Positions 45,456 to 54,297 of a DNA stretch of 64,000 nt are shown here, one piece after another. Made by a program: the position numbers and the translations under genes. Below the pieces are notes generated by a model that was not told the origin of the DNA, ran no database searches, and worked only from the letters and a program-made list of their open reading frames with translations. Positions within the stretch are counted from its first letter, which is position 1. Each line of letters begins with the position of its first letter. Source of the DNA: Marinobacterium lacunae (GTDB taxonomy: Bacteria > Pseudomonadota > Gammaproteobacteria > Pseudomonadales > Balneatricaceae); contig NZ_JMQN01000021.1 of assembly GCF_000705555.1 (NCBI RefSeq), positions 124,001-188,000 of the forward strand, read 5' to 3'.

Positions 45456-46897
45456 TGACCCGTCACGAAAAGGTCACTACCGACCTGCAACGGATCCCCC
45501 AGCTCTTTGAGGGACAGCGTGAAACAGCCCTGCGTCTGCGCACCCGCTCATTGCGGGAACGCCGCCGCAAGCTCGAACAGCTGCGGGATGGCCTGCTTGC
45601 ACGCCGGGAAGCGCTGTACGACGCGTTCAACAAGGATTTTCGCAAGCCGGCTGCCGAAGTCGATCTGACCGAATTGGTACCGGTGATCGACGAAATACAG
45701 ATGGCCCTGCGTAGCCTGAAGCGCTGGATGAAACCCCAACGTGCACGCGCGACGCTTGTCACGCTGGGAACATCGGCACGGATAACCTACCAAGGCAAGG
45801 GGCGTTGTCTCATCGTCGGGCCCTGGAACTACCCGGTGTCGACATTGCTCGGACCGCTGGTGTCCGCTATTGCTGCCGGGAACTCGGTGATTTTGAAACC
45901 TTCGGAGTTCGTTCCCTCGATAAACGCGGTGCTGGTGGAGCTGATCGCCGAGGTGTTCGACCTCTCTGAAGTGGCTGTCGTGCAAGGCGGGGCCGATACC
46001 GCACAATGTTTGCTCAATTACCCCTTCGATCATATTTTTTTCACCGGTTCTCCCCAAGTGGGGAAGTGGGTGATGGAGGCTGCTTCCAGACACCTGACCT
46101 CGGTAACCCTGGAGCTCGGTGGCAAGTCGCCGGTTATCGTTGACGAGAGCGCTGATCTCAGACGTGCCGCGGAGGTTATCCTCTGGGGAAAACTGGTCAA
46201 TGCTGGTCAGACCTGCATCGCCCCCGATACGCTCTTTGTGCACCGAAACGTCCGTGACACCTTCCTCGCACACTGCCAAGAGTTGATTGCACAACGTTTC
46301 GGCAGTAGTGACGCGGAGGTGTTCGCCAGTCCGGATCTGGCACGTATCGTTAATGTGCGGCATGCAAGACGCATAGCAGCGCTTGTAGACGATGCGCTGA
46401 CACAAGGCGCACAGCTGGTGTGCGGTGGACAGCACCATGTCGACGAGTGCTTCGTTGCGCCGACGCTGCTCACGGATATACCCGATACAGCCAACATCAT
46501 GGAGGAGGAGATCTTCGGGCCGGTACTGCCGGTGATCGAGTTCGGCGAGCTCGACGAAGTGATACACGCCATTAATGCCAGGCCCAAGCCGCTGGCGTTG
46601 TATCTATGGAGTCGTCGCAAAGCGTGCATCGACAGGGTGTGCAGAGAGACCAGTTCGGGCAGTGCGGTGATTAATCACTGCATGTTGCAGTTCGTGCATA
46701 GCCGTTTGCCCTTCGGTGGCGTCAACTATTCTGGCATCGGGAACTCGCATGGCGAGTTTGGCTTCAAGGCCTTCTCCCATGAGCGCGCAACCCTTCAGGG
46801 CGGGCCGATTCTTGTGGTCAAGGCATTCTTCCCCCCCTACACCCCCTTTAAACGGGGCTTGATCAAATTGTTGATTAAGTCGTTAGTCAGGTTTTAA
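45455..46897 (+). CDS. Class 3-type aldehyde dehydrogenase
   Basis: 480 residues with full ALDH motifs: IVGPWNYPVSTLLGPL, FFTGSPQVGKWVM, LELGGKSPVIV and the catalytic Cys in NAGQTCIAPD. It belongs with the coniferyl/fatty-aldehyde type (ALDH3-like). The C-terminal tail (FFPPYTPFKRGLIKLLIKSL) is amphipathic and basic, like membrane-associating fatty aldehyde dehydrogenases. It oxidises an aldehyde, plausibly one made by the aldolase or an imported one, to an acid. Overlaps the MFS stop. Confidence 0.92.
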   Translation: MTRHEKVTTDLQRIPQLFEGQRETALRLRTRSLRERRRKLEQLRDGLLARREALYDAFNKDFRKPAAEVDLTELVPVIDEIQMALRSLKRWMKPQRARATLVTLGTSARITYQGKGRCLIVGPWNYPVSTLLGPLVSAIAAGNSVILKPSEFVPSINAVLVELIAEVFDLSEVAVVQGGADTAQCLLNYPFDHIFFTGSPQVGKWVMEAASRHLTSVTLELGGKSPVIVDESADLRRAAEVILWGKLVNAGQTCIAPDTLFVHRNVRDTFLAHCQELIAQRFGSSDAEVFASPDLARIVNVRHARRIAALVDDALTQGAQLVCGGQHHVDECFVAPTLLTDIPDTANIMEEEIFGPVLPVIEFGELDEVIHAINARPKPLALYLWSRRKACIDRVCRETSSGSAVINHCMLQFVHSRLPFGGVNYSGIGNSHGEFGFKAFSHERATLQGGPILVVKAFFPPYTPFKRGLIKLLIKSLVRF

Positions 46898-46913
46898 TCG
46901 GGAGCAAAGTGCG

Positions 46914-47228
46914 ATGCGAATACTGCTTGCGTTCCTGTTCCTCACCGCCGTTCAGCTCAGTACCGCAGTTGTGAAGGCGGAACCGAACCAGCGTCAGATC
47001 AAGCTGTTCCAAGTGAACTGCGCGCAATGCCACGTGAGCGGCCTGCCTTCAATACCGGCTATGGGGCGTCCCGAAGACTGGGTGTCGCGTAACCAACGCG
47101 GTGAGGATGCGTTATTGGCCAATGTCGTTCAGGGGTTGGGCGGGATGCCACCGTCCGGATACTGCTCCGCCTGTAGCGAAACCGACCTCCGGGTGCTCGT
47201 GCGTCTGGTGTCCGGAACAGAGGAGTAA
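46914..47228 (+). CDS. Small periplasmic c-type cytochrome
   Basis: 104 residues: signal peptide ending near KAE (about 23), then haem motif CAQCH, a likely axial Met in GGMPPSGYC, and the pair CSAC. One haem. It is followed after 5 bases by an exported FAD oxidase, so it probably takes electrons from that enzyme to the respiratory chain. Confidence 0.88.
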   Translation: MRILLAFLFLTAVQLSTAVVKAEPNQRQIKLFQVNCAQCHVSGLPSIPAMGRPEDWVSRNQRGEDALLANVVQGLGGMPPSGYCSACSETDLRVLVRLVSGTEE

Positions 47229-47233
47229 GACTG

Positions 47234-48643
47234 ATGTCGTTTGATCGCCGACGTTTTCTTCAGGGGCTGGCCGGGGCCGCAACGGCAGGTCTGCTACCGG
47301 GCTGTACAAAGCAGCCGTTCGAAGCCGCCGAGCCGGCCTTTCATTACGAGCCTGGCCAACCGATTCCGTGGATGAATTGGGCGGGCAACCAGCACTGCTA
47401 TCCCGCACATCGCATAGCGCCCACCGGCGAGACAGAGTTGGTTGAGCGATTGAAACGCGCAAAGGGATGCGTTCGGGCGGTGGGCGCGAGTCACTCGTTT
47501 ACCGCACTGGTGCCCACTGATGACACGCTGATCGCGACAGACTTAATGGCCGGATTGGTTGGCTATGACGATCAGAGTATACAGGCAGAACTATGGGCCG
47601 GGACGCGACTTCACGACACCGGACGACTGCTCGAAGCTATCGGTCAGGCGCTGCCCAATATGCCGGACGTCGATCGTTTTGCGCTTGGTGGCGCGCTGGC
47701 AAACTCGGCCCATGCCACCGGCGTGCGCTTTGGCTCCATGTCGTCGCAGCTGCTCGGTCTTACGCTCGCTACGCCGAGTGGGGAGCTGCTTCAGTGTTCG
47801 GACACGGAAAACCCGGACATCTTTCAGGCCGCACGGACCTCGCTCGGCGCCCTTGGCATTGTCACGCGCGTACGGCTGCAGAATGTGGAAAGTTTCCGCC
47901 TGACAGAGGTCAACCAAATTGAATATACCGAGGATGTTCTTGATGATCTGCCGCGGCGCCTCGAGGCCCACAGGCATTTCGAATTTCTGCCGCTGCCCAA
48001 CTCCGATCTTTCTGTGACGGTCAGCACGGATCTGGCCAGGCCGGATGACAGGGAACAGGGGGCAGATGATCCCGACGCATTAATCAAGCTGCGAAGACTG
48101 TACGAGAGCATCAGTTGGTTACCGGGGGCGAATCTGGTCTACGACTGGCTGTTGAAGCTGAATATGGCTGAAGGGGCGTCTACGGTTCGCACCGGACGCT
48201 CCTATACAGTACTTGCACATCCCCGCTTGGTGCGGTTTCGAGAGATGGAATATATCCTGCCCCAGGAGGTAGGCCCCGCATGTTTGAGGGAGATTCTTCA
48301 GACAATACGGGACCGAGGAATTCCCGCATGCTTTCCCCTCGAGTACCGCGCCGTAGCATCGGATGATATATGGCTGTCGATGTTTCAGGGGCGTCCAAGC
48401 GTTGCCATAGCTGTACACCAGTTCGGTGATCTGGATCATCGTGCCTACTTTGAGCAGATTGAACCGATCTTCTGGAAATACCAGGGTCGTCCCCATTGGG
48501 GCAAGTTACACACGCTCGATTCCAACCGACTGAAAAACCTCTATAGCGCACACTGGCAGGACTTTCAGGACGTGCGCGAGAGTCTGGACCCCGGAAACAA
48601 GATGTTGAACCCCTATCTCCGACACCTTTTTGGAGTGGTCTGA
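47234..48643 (+). CDS. Exported FAD-linked sugar/alditol (ALO-type) oxidase
   Basis: 469 residues. The N-terminus has a Tat signal (RRRFLQGLAGAATAG) followed by a lipobox-like LPGC, so it is probably a Tat-exported lipoprotein. The FAD_binding_4 (PCMH) domain (VRAVGASHSFTALVPTDDTL) and the C-terminal D-arabinono-lactone oxidase region (WGKLHTLDSNRLKNLY) identify the family of L-gulonolactone and alditol oxidases. Known members oxidise sugar lactones or alditols. Preceded by a c-type cytochrome that can accept its electrons, so it acts as a dehydrogenase feeding the respiratory chain. Confidence 0.88.
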   Translation: MSFDRRRFLQGLAGAATAGLLPGCTKQPFEAAEPAFHYEPGQPIPWMNWAGNQHCYPAHRIAPTGETELVERLKRAKGCVRAVGASHSFTALVPTDDTLIATDLMAGLVGYDDQSIQAELWAGTRLHDTGRLLEAIGQALPNMPDVDRFALGGALANSAHATGVRFGSMSSQLLGLTLATPSGELLQCSDTENPDIFQAARTSLGALGIVTRVRLQNVESFRLTEVNQIEYTEDVLDDLPRRLEAHRHFEFLPLPNSDLSVTVSTDLARPDDREQGADDPDALIKLRRLYESISWLPGANLVYDWLLKLNMAEGASTVRTGRSYTVLAHPRLVRFREMEYILPQEVGPACLREILQTIRDRGIPACFPLEYRAVASDDIWLSMFQGRPSVAIAVHQFGDLDHRAYFEQIEPIFWKYQGRPHWGKLHTLDSNRLKNLYSAHWQDFQDVRESLDPGNKMLNPYLRHLFGVV

Positions 48644-48645
48644 GC

Positions 48646-49914
48646 ATGGTATCCAGACGCCGTCTTTTAGTTGCAGGTGGTGCAGTCATGGCCGGTCTGG
48701 CGTTTAGTCGACCTGAGACTCGGTCGGGCAAACATTCGGCCTACTTTGATACGCTGAACACGCTTCTGCGCCGCGAAGGTATCGATCGCCCCGTCTTGTT
48801 GATCGATCTGGAGCGTCTTGATCGCAACATAGACAGAGTGATGGCAACGGTGAATGCCGCAGGAGGAGGGTATAGGATCGTCACCAAATCGGTTCCGGCA
48901 GCTGGATTGGTCGATTACATAGCCGAGCGAGCCGGGACCCGTTCGCTTATGGTGTTCCATCGGCCCTTTCTGGAAGAGATGGCGCGTCTGCGCCCGAACA
49001 GCGACATCCTGATCGGTAAACCTCTGCCACTTGCATCTCTGTCACGTTTTTACGATGGACAACATCACCGGTTCGATCCCGAACGACAGTTGCAGTGGCT
49101 GGTCGATTCCCGTGATCGTCTGGAGCAGTATCTGGCGTTCGCCAAATCCCGCGACGTGAGGTTGAGAGTCAATCTGGAGATCGATGTTGGTCTGCATCGG
49201 GGAGGATTCGACAATGCACATACGCTGCACAGGGCACTGACACTGATCAGTGAGAACCCCGGGCGATTGAAGTTTGCCGGGTTCATGGGGTATGACGCTC
49301 ATGTGGCGGCATTACCGCCGATATTGGCTGGTTTTGAAACAACCAAAGTAAAGGCGCGTTATGCCGACGCCATTGCGCTACTGAGGGAGCAGTTTCCTCA
49401 CCTCATCAACGAAACGGTTACCTTCAATGGAGCAGGAAGTCCCACCTTTCGTCACTACGGACGAGACTCCTTGCTTAACGATATTTCAGTGGGCTCGGCG
49501 TTGTTGAAGCCGAGTCACTACGACCTGGATTCCTTATCTGATTTCGAGCCGAGCGCCTTTATAGCATCTCCGGTGCTCAAACGACGCACCAGTACTGGAC
49601 TGCCGACTCTGGAGTGGCTCGCAGCACCCATGCGCGCCTGGGACGGTAATCGTGCCGATACCCTATTCATCTATGGCGGTAACTGGCTGGCACAGCCGGA
49701 GTCTCCGCCGGGCATCGAACTGGCGGAGATCTATCGGAGCTCCAACCAGGAAGGGTATTACGCATCAAAAGCGGTAGATCTGGCGGTGGATGACTTTCTG
49801 TTCCTGAGGCCCTCGCAGTCGGAAGCCGTGTTGCTTCAGTTTGGTGAACTGATTGGCGTTCGTGAAGGCTACGTAGAAAGACGCTGGCCCGTGTTGAGGC
49901 AGGGGATGGCGTGA
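48646..49914 (+). CDS. Tat-signal PLP-barrel protein (alanine racemase N-terminal/DSD1-like)
   Basis: 422 residues. A Tat-like signal SRRRLLVAGGAVMAGLAF at the start; then an alanine-racemase-type (beta/alpha)8 domain with PLP lysine in VTKSVPAAG (about residue 84) and an HRGGFD motif. The C-terminal part lacks the His/Cys zinc site of D-serine dehydratase-like DSD1 proteins, so the reaction is unclear. A PLP enzyme with a Tat signal is unusual because PLP is cytosolic; it may be folded with cofactor before export. Two bases separate it from the oxidase gene. Confidence 0.78.
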   Translation: MVSRRRLLVAGGAVMAGLAFSRPETRSGKHSAYFDTLNTLLRREGIDRPVLLIDLERLDRNIDRVMATVNAAGGGYRIVTKSVPAAGLVDYIAERAGTRSLMVFHRPFLEEMARLRPNSDILIGKPLPLASLSRFYDGQHHRFDPERQLQWLVDSRDRLEQYLAFAKSRDVRLRVNLEIDVGLHRGGFDNAHTLHRALTLISENPGRLKFAGFMGYDAHVAALPPILAGFETTKVKARYADAIALLREQFPHLINETVTFNGAGSPTFRHYGRDSLLNDISVGSALLKPSHYDLDSLSDFEPSAFIASPVLKRRTSTGLPTLEWLAAPMRAWDGNRADTLFIYGGNWLAQPESPPGIELAEIYRSSNQEGYYASKAVDLAVDDFLFLRPSQSEAVLLQFGELIGVREGYVERRWPVLRQGMA

Positions 49915-49997
49915 CCGAAGAGCAGGTGTGTCTGCTCCCACTATGTAAGCATCGAATATTTCTTTTATCTGACCGTACGTCTTGATAAGGAGGGAAA

Positions 49998-51056
49998 ATG
50001 ACTCAGCAGGTTTTAGTGACCGGGGGCACGGGGTTTGTGGGGTGCCACCTTGTTCGTCAGTTGTTGGAAGCTGGATACAAGGTACATACCACCGTTCGCA
50101 GCCTTTCCGATGAACAGAAATTGGGTCCTTTACGGGCGATGCAGGCAGCCTATCCCGAGCGCTTGGTACTGTTCGAGGCCGATCTGCTGACACCCGGCTC
50201 TTTTGCCAAAGCCATGCAGGGGTGCGCGACTGTGCACCATGTTGCATCGCCCTTTTTACTCCCTGAACGGATCAAGGATGGCAGGTCTCAGATACTGGAG
50301 CCTGCGCTAAAAGGCACTCGCAATGTACTGGACAGCGTGAACCGGACCCCAAGCGTGACTCGCGTGGTGATGACATCGTCGGTAGGCGCGATCTTCGGTG
50401 ATTATTCCGATGTGTTCGACATGAAGGACAGAATACTGACGGAAGAGTATTTCAATACATCAAGCACGCTGGAGAACAACCCCTATCACTATTCGAAGGT
50501 GGAGGCGGAGAAAGAAGCCTGGCGCATGTCTGAAGCACAACAACGTTGGCGCCTGATAACGATTAATCCTGGGATGATCTTGGGGCCCTCCATGACACCG
50601 GCTTCGGCCTCCGGCAGCCTTTTTTTGATGGATGAGATGTTAAAAGGCTATTTTTTTTATGGGATGCCGGATCTCAGTCTTACCACGGTCGATGTGCGTG
50701 AAGTGGCAAAAGCGCATATCCGGGCGGCACAGGTCGGATCCGCGCAGGGACGTTACATCCTGGCTGAGAAGGAGATGATCTCCTTTGTCGAGATAGCGAA
50801 GATTCTTAGGCGCGTCCATCACCGCCCCTGGCTTTTGCCCAAGCACCGGATTCCCAAGGCTGTTGTACGCCTGATCGGACCGTTATTCGGATTGAGCCAG
50901 CCGTATATGCGTAAACATTTGGGGATACGGTTCCGGGTGAACAATAGCCGCAGCATCGAAGAACTTGGCATCAAATACCGCCCAATTGAACAGACGCTTA
51001 TCGATCATTATCGGAGTTGGACAGATCAACGCCGTGCAATACCAAGCACAGGATAA
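49998..51056 (+). CDS. NAD-dependent epimerase/reductase (dihydroflavonol-reductase-like)
   Basis: 352 residues of an extended SDR: TGGTGFVGCHLVRQLLEAGY cofactor loop, the catalytic YHYSKVEAEKEAW and a C-terminal region matching 4-dihydroflavonol-reductase/sterol dehydrogenase-like proteins. It probably reduces a ketone or epimerises a sugar-like compound. An AAGGAGG precedes the ATG. It is the last gene of the operon, 83 bases after the PLP protein, and ends before a terminator. Confidence 0.9.
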   Translation: MTQQVLVTGGTGFVGCHLVRQLLEAGYKVHTTVRSLSDEQKLGPLRAMQAAYPERLVLFEADLLTPGSFAKAMQGCATVHHVASPFLLPERIKDGRSQILEPALKGTRNVLDSVNRTPSVTRVVMTSSVGAIFGDYSDVFDMKDRILTEEYFNTSSTLENNPYHYSKVEAEKEAWRMSEAQQRWRLITINPGMILGPSMTPASASGSLFLMDEMLKGYFFYGMPDLSLTTVDVREVAKAHIRAAQVGSAQGRYILAEKEMISFVEIAKILRRVHHRPWLLPKHRIPKAVVRLIGPLFGLSQPYMRKHLGIRFRVNNSRSIEELGIKYRPIEQTLIDHYRSWTDQRRAIPSTG

Positions 51057-51064
51057 ACGCTCCC

Positions 51065-51105
51065 AAAGGTTAGCCTCTCCAACCATGTGTGAGGGCTAAC
51101 CTTTT
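51065..51105. terminator. Terminator ending the 12-gene operon and hupE
   Basis: The stem AAAGGTTAGCC (51065-51075) and GGCTAACCTTTT (51094-51105) serves both converging transcripts. Confidence 0.9.
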
Positions 51106-51110
51106 GTATC

Positions 51111-51668
51111 TCATCCGAGCAGCCAAAGGCCGGTTGCCGCAATGGCTGCACCCAAACTGCGGGTCAGCGCTGGCAACGCGCGCAGTTTTTGTGTCGCTAC
51201 GGCGCCGCTCAGGTGCAGGGCCGCGCTGCTAGCCATAAAACCGAAAGCAAAAGTAGCGATAGAACCGCTGGCTTCATGACCATGAGCGAAACCGTGAAAC
51301 AGAGCGAAAAGAACGCTCAATGTCAGCATCACCGAGGCGGGCAGCCGCACGGCCGTGGTGATCACAACACCGAGCAGTAACACCGATAGGGCGATCCCCG
51401 ACTCCACCATCGGCAGCGCGAAACCGGTCAGGGCCAGGCCGAAGCCGGCCAATAGCGCAAGCATGAATGCGCCTGGAATGGCCAGGCGTAAGCTACCCTG
51501 CTGCAATGCCGCCCAGATCCCGATTGCCAGCATCGCCAGCAGGTGGTCGGCACCCATCAGCGGATGCAGCAGGCCTGCGCTGAAGCCGGTACCAGTGGTG
51601 GAGTGAGCAAAGGCAAGGCTCGGGCTCAAGGCTGCCAGAGCGGTGAGGATCAGGGCATGTCGTTTCAT
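51111..51668 (-). CDS. hupE: HupE/UreJ-family nickel transport protein
   Basis: 185 residues from the ATG at 51668 (AGGAAG upstream); the longer frame lacks a signal peptide. Signal peptide MKRHALILTALAALSPSLAFA, then five or six membrane helices. The HPLMGADHLLAMLAIG and FALFHGFAHGHE motifs carry the histidines thought to bind Ni2+. It diverges from hupT-hupU-hupV and supplies nickel for hydrogenase maturation. Confidence 0.92.
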   Translation of the reverse strand: MKRHALILTALAALSPSLAFAHSTTGTGFSAGLLHPLMGADHLLAMLAIGIWAALQQGSLRLAIPGAFMLALLAGFGLALTGFALPMVESGIALSVLLLGVVITTAVRLPASVMLTLSVLFALFHGFAHGHEASGSIATFAFGFMASSAALHLSGAVATQKLRALPALTRSLGAAIAATGLWLLG

Positions 51669-51971
51669 GTTGGCTTCCTGTTTCATTGTTCTATCCGAAT
51701 TCGGGCGGCTAGGTGCCTGCTGCATTAAACACTGGGTCGGTCGCAAGTGTTAGCAAAGTGGGTGCCAGTTGCTGGTCGTGGTCACAAAACCTTGATAAGT
51801 CGTGGTTGCTAGGAACGGCACGGTCAATGCGTGCTCTGATAAAAAGGCCCACTTTTACGACGTAGCTGGATACCTGCTTACCGTTTAGTCGCTTAGGTGG
51901 AAAGTAATCGGGAGGTTGGCGGCAACACGCGCTGGCGTTAGTCTGTAGCCTCCTCAACTGGCAGCAGAACG

Positions 51972-53309
51972 ATGGCACAGCAGCAACCCCACAAAGGCCA
52001 GCGCGAAAGCGCGGCGACCGATGAAGCCTGGGTCAGCGTCATCCGTAAAATGGATGAGGCTTATGCCGATCTGGTGCGCTATCAAGTACAGGTGGAGGAA
52101 CAGAACACGGCGCTGGAGGAGGCGCACAGCTTCTTCGACAGTGTGCAGTCGGCGATGAGCGATGTGCTGATCGCCTGCGATCATGAGGGCCGTATCCAGC
52201 AGGTTAACCGTGCCTTCGAAGAACTAACCGGCCGAACCATGAGCTCACTTCTGGATCAGCCGATGGAACACCTGTGCAGCGGCGAGAGTCGCGCCCGTCT
52301 GATCGATTGCCTCAAGCGTGTACGGCGCGAGCCGGTGCGCGATGAGCAGATCAGTATCGAGGGTGTTCAAGGCCCGGTGCCGCTGGCACTTAACTGTTCA
52401 CCGCGCTTCAATCAGCGCGGGCGTCTTGTCGGTGTTGTCGTGGCGGGCCGTCCGGTGGGCGAGTTGCAGCGCGCCTTCAACGAGCTGAATCAGGCCCACG
52501 CCGAACTCAAACTGGCGCAGGAGCGGCTGATACAGGCGGAAAAGATGGCATCGCTTGGCCGTCTGGTAGCGGGGGTGGCCCATGAGCTGAACAACCCCAT
52601 CAGCTTTGTATATGGCAACATGCATGCGCTTCAGCGTTACACCCGGCGGCTGGTCGAGTATTTCGATCTGGTGCAGTCTGGCGCCAGTCGTGAACAGCTG
52701 CGCGAACTGCGCGAGAAGCTGAGGTTGGACCGCGTCATTGCGGATCTGGACTCGTTGGTTGAGGGGACGATGGAGGGGGCCGACCGGGTACGGGAAATCG
52801 TCAACGACCTGCGCCAGTTCTCCTCCACCCAGCGCAGCGAAAAGGCGCCGTTTGATCTGGTGCATGTGGTGCGTTCGGCTCTGCACTGGATCATCAAGGA
52901 GAGCCGCGCCGGCATTCAGGTCGAGGAGGAGCTGCCCGAGCGGTTGAAAGCGGTGGGGCACTCCGGACAGATTCATCAGGTAGTGGTCAACCTGATCCAG
53001 AACGCAGCCGATGCCGTGGCTGAGCGTGTCCAACCGTCGCTATCATTGACGGCCGGGCAGACCGATACACTGATCTGGTTCGAGGTGGCCGACAACGGCC
53101 CCGGGATACCGCCTGAAAACCTGCCGCACCTGTTCGACCCCTTCTTTACCACCAAGCCCACGGGGCAGGGCACGGGGCTTGGACTGTCGATCAGCTACGG
53201 CATTGTCGCCGAGCACGGCGGTACGCTCAGCATCGAGAACCGACCGGAGGGCGGCGCCCGCGCGCGTTTGACGCTGCCGTTGGGAGAGGGAGGTGAAGAC
53301 AATGGCTAA
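51972..53309 (+). CDS. hupT: Hydrogen-sensing histidine kinase
   Basis: 445 residues. Coiled-coil N-terminus, PAS domain (about 50-160), then a dimerisation/phosphoacceptor helix MASLGRLVAGVAHELNNPIS (His about 202) and HATPase domain (NLIQNAADAV; DNGPGIPPENLPHLFDPF; GTGLGLSI). No membrane segment. It overlaps the regulatory hydrogenase small subunit by 8 bases, the HupT/HoxJ arrangement in which the kinase reads H2 through the hydrogenase. The partner response regulator is not in the window. The 303 bases upstream to hupE show no gene. Confidence 0.9.
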   Translation: MAQQQPHKGQRESAATDEAWVSVIRKMDEAYADLVRYQVQVEEQNTALEEAHSFFDSVQSAMSDVLIACDHEGRIQQVNRAFEELTGRTMSSLLDQPMEHLCSGESRARLIDCLKRVRREPVRDEQISIEGVQGPVPLALNCSPRFNQRGRLVGVVVAGRPVGELQRAFNELNQAHAELKLAQERLIQAEKMASLGRLVAGVAHELNNPISFVYGNMHALQRYTRRLVEYFDLVQSGASREQLRELREKLRLDRVIADLDSLVEGTMEGADRVREIVNDLRQFSSTQRSEKAPFDLVHVVRSALHWIIKESRAGIQVEEELPERLKAVGHSGQIHQVVVNLIQNAADAVAERVQPSLSLTAGQTDTLIWFEVADNGPGIPPENLPHLFDPFFTTKPTGQGTGLGLSISYGIVAEHGGTLSIENRPEGGARARLTLPLGEGGEDNG

Positions 53310-54297
53310 TATGCTCTGGCTGCAATCGGGAGGCTGCGGCGGTTGCTCCATGTCGCTACTCGGTGCCGAAGGACCGGATCTGATCACTACCCTTGAATCC
53401 GCCGGAATCGAACTGCTCTGGCACCCTTCGCTGAGTGAACAGACCGGTGCTGAGGTCAGGCAGATGCTTGAACACATCATCGACGGTGAGCGGGCGCTGG
53501 ACCTTCTGTGCATTGAGGGTTCCCTGATGCGCGGGCCCAACGGAACAGGGCGGTTTCATCTATTTGGCGGTACCGGTATTCCGATGATCGACTGGGTCGG
53601 CAAGCTGGCGCAACGGGCGCGCTACACGCTGGCGATCGGCTCCTGTGCTGCCTATGGCGGTATCACCAGCGCAGGGGACAATCACACCGACGCCACCGGT
53701 TTGCAGTTCGAGGGCGAGTTGCGTGGCGGCCTCCTTGGCAGTGAGTATCGCTCGGCGGACGCCATGCCGGTGATCAATGTGTCGGGCTGCCCTGTGCACC
53801 CCAACTGGGTGACCGAAACCCTGATCGAGCTGGCCCTTGGCGAGGGCCGTGCCGATCAACTCGATACTCTTGGGCGCCCCAGACTGTTTGCCGATCAGCT
53901 TGTTCATCACGGCTGTACCCGCAACGAATACTACGAATACAAGGCCAGTGCCGAGCAGCTAGGGCATCAGGGGTGCATGATGGAGCATCTGGGGTGTCTT
54001 GGCACTCAGGCTCACGGCGACTGCAATACACGGCCCTGGAACGGTGAAGGTTCCTGCACCCGCGGCGGCTACCCCTGTATCAACTGCACAGCGCCCGAGT
54101 TTGAAGAGCCGCGTCACGCCTTTATGGAGACCCCGAAAATTGCCGGTATACCGGTTGGGCTTCCCACCGATATGCCAAAGGCGTGGTTTGTTGCGCTGGC
54201 CTCTCTGTCCAAGGCGGCAACGCCCGAGCGATTAAAGGAAAATGCCCGCTCCGAGCATCTGATCTATCCACCGACGCTGCATAAGAGAAAGAATTGA
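53302..54297 (+). CDS. hupU: Regulatory [NiFe] hydrogenase small subunit
   Basis: 331 residues with no Tat signal, as expected for a cytosolic sensor. Iron-sulfur cluster cysteines are visible: proximal CGGCSMS, GSCAAYGGI and GCPVHPNW; medial and distal HHGCTRNEYYEY, MEHLGCLGTQAHGDC and CINCTAPEF. This makes the sensory hydrogenase together with the large subunit. Overlaps hupT at its start and hupV at its end. Confidence 0.93.
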   Translation: MANMLWLQSGGCGGCSMSLLGAEGPDLITTLESAGIELLWHPSLSEQTGAEVRQMLEHIIDGERALDLLCIEGSLMRGPNGTGRFHLFGGTGIPMIDWVGKLAQRARYTLAIGSCAAYGGITSAGDNHTDATGLQFEGELRGGLLGSEYRSADAMPVINVSGCPVHPNWVTETLIELALGEGRADQLDTLGRPRLFADQLVHHGCTRNEYYEYKASAEQLGHQGCMMEHLGCLGTQAHGDCNTRPWNGEGSCTRGGYPCINCTAPEFEEPRHAFMETPKIAGIPVGLPTDMPKAWFVALASLSKAATPERLKENARSEHLIYPPTLHKRKN

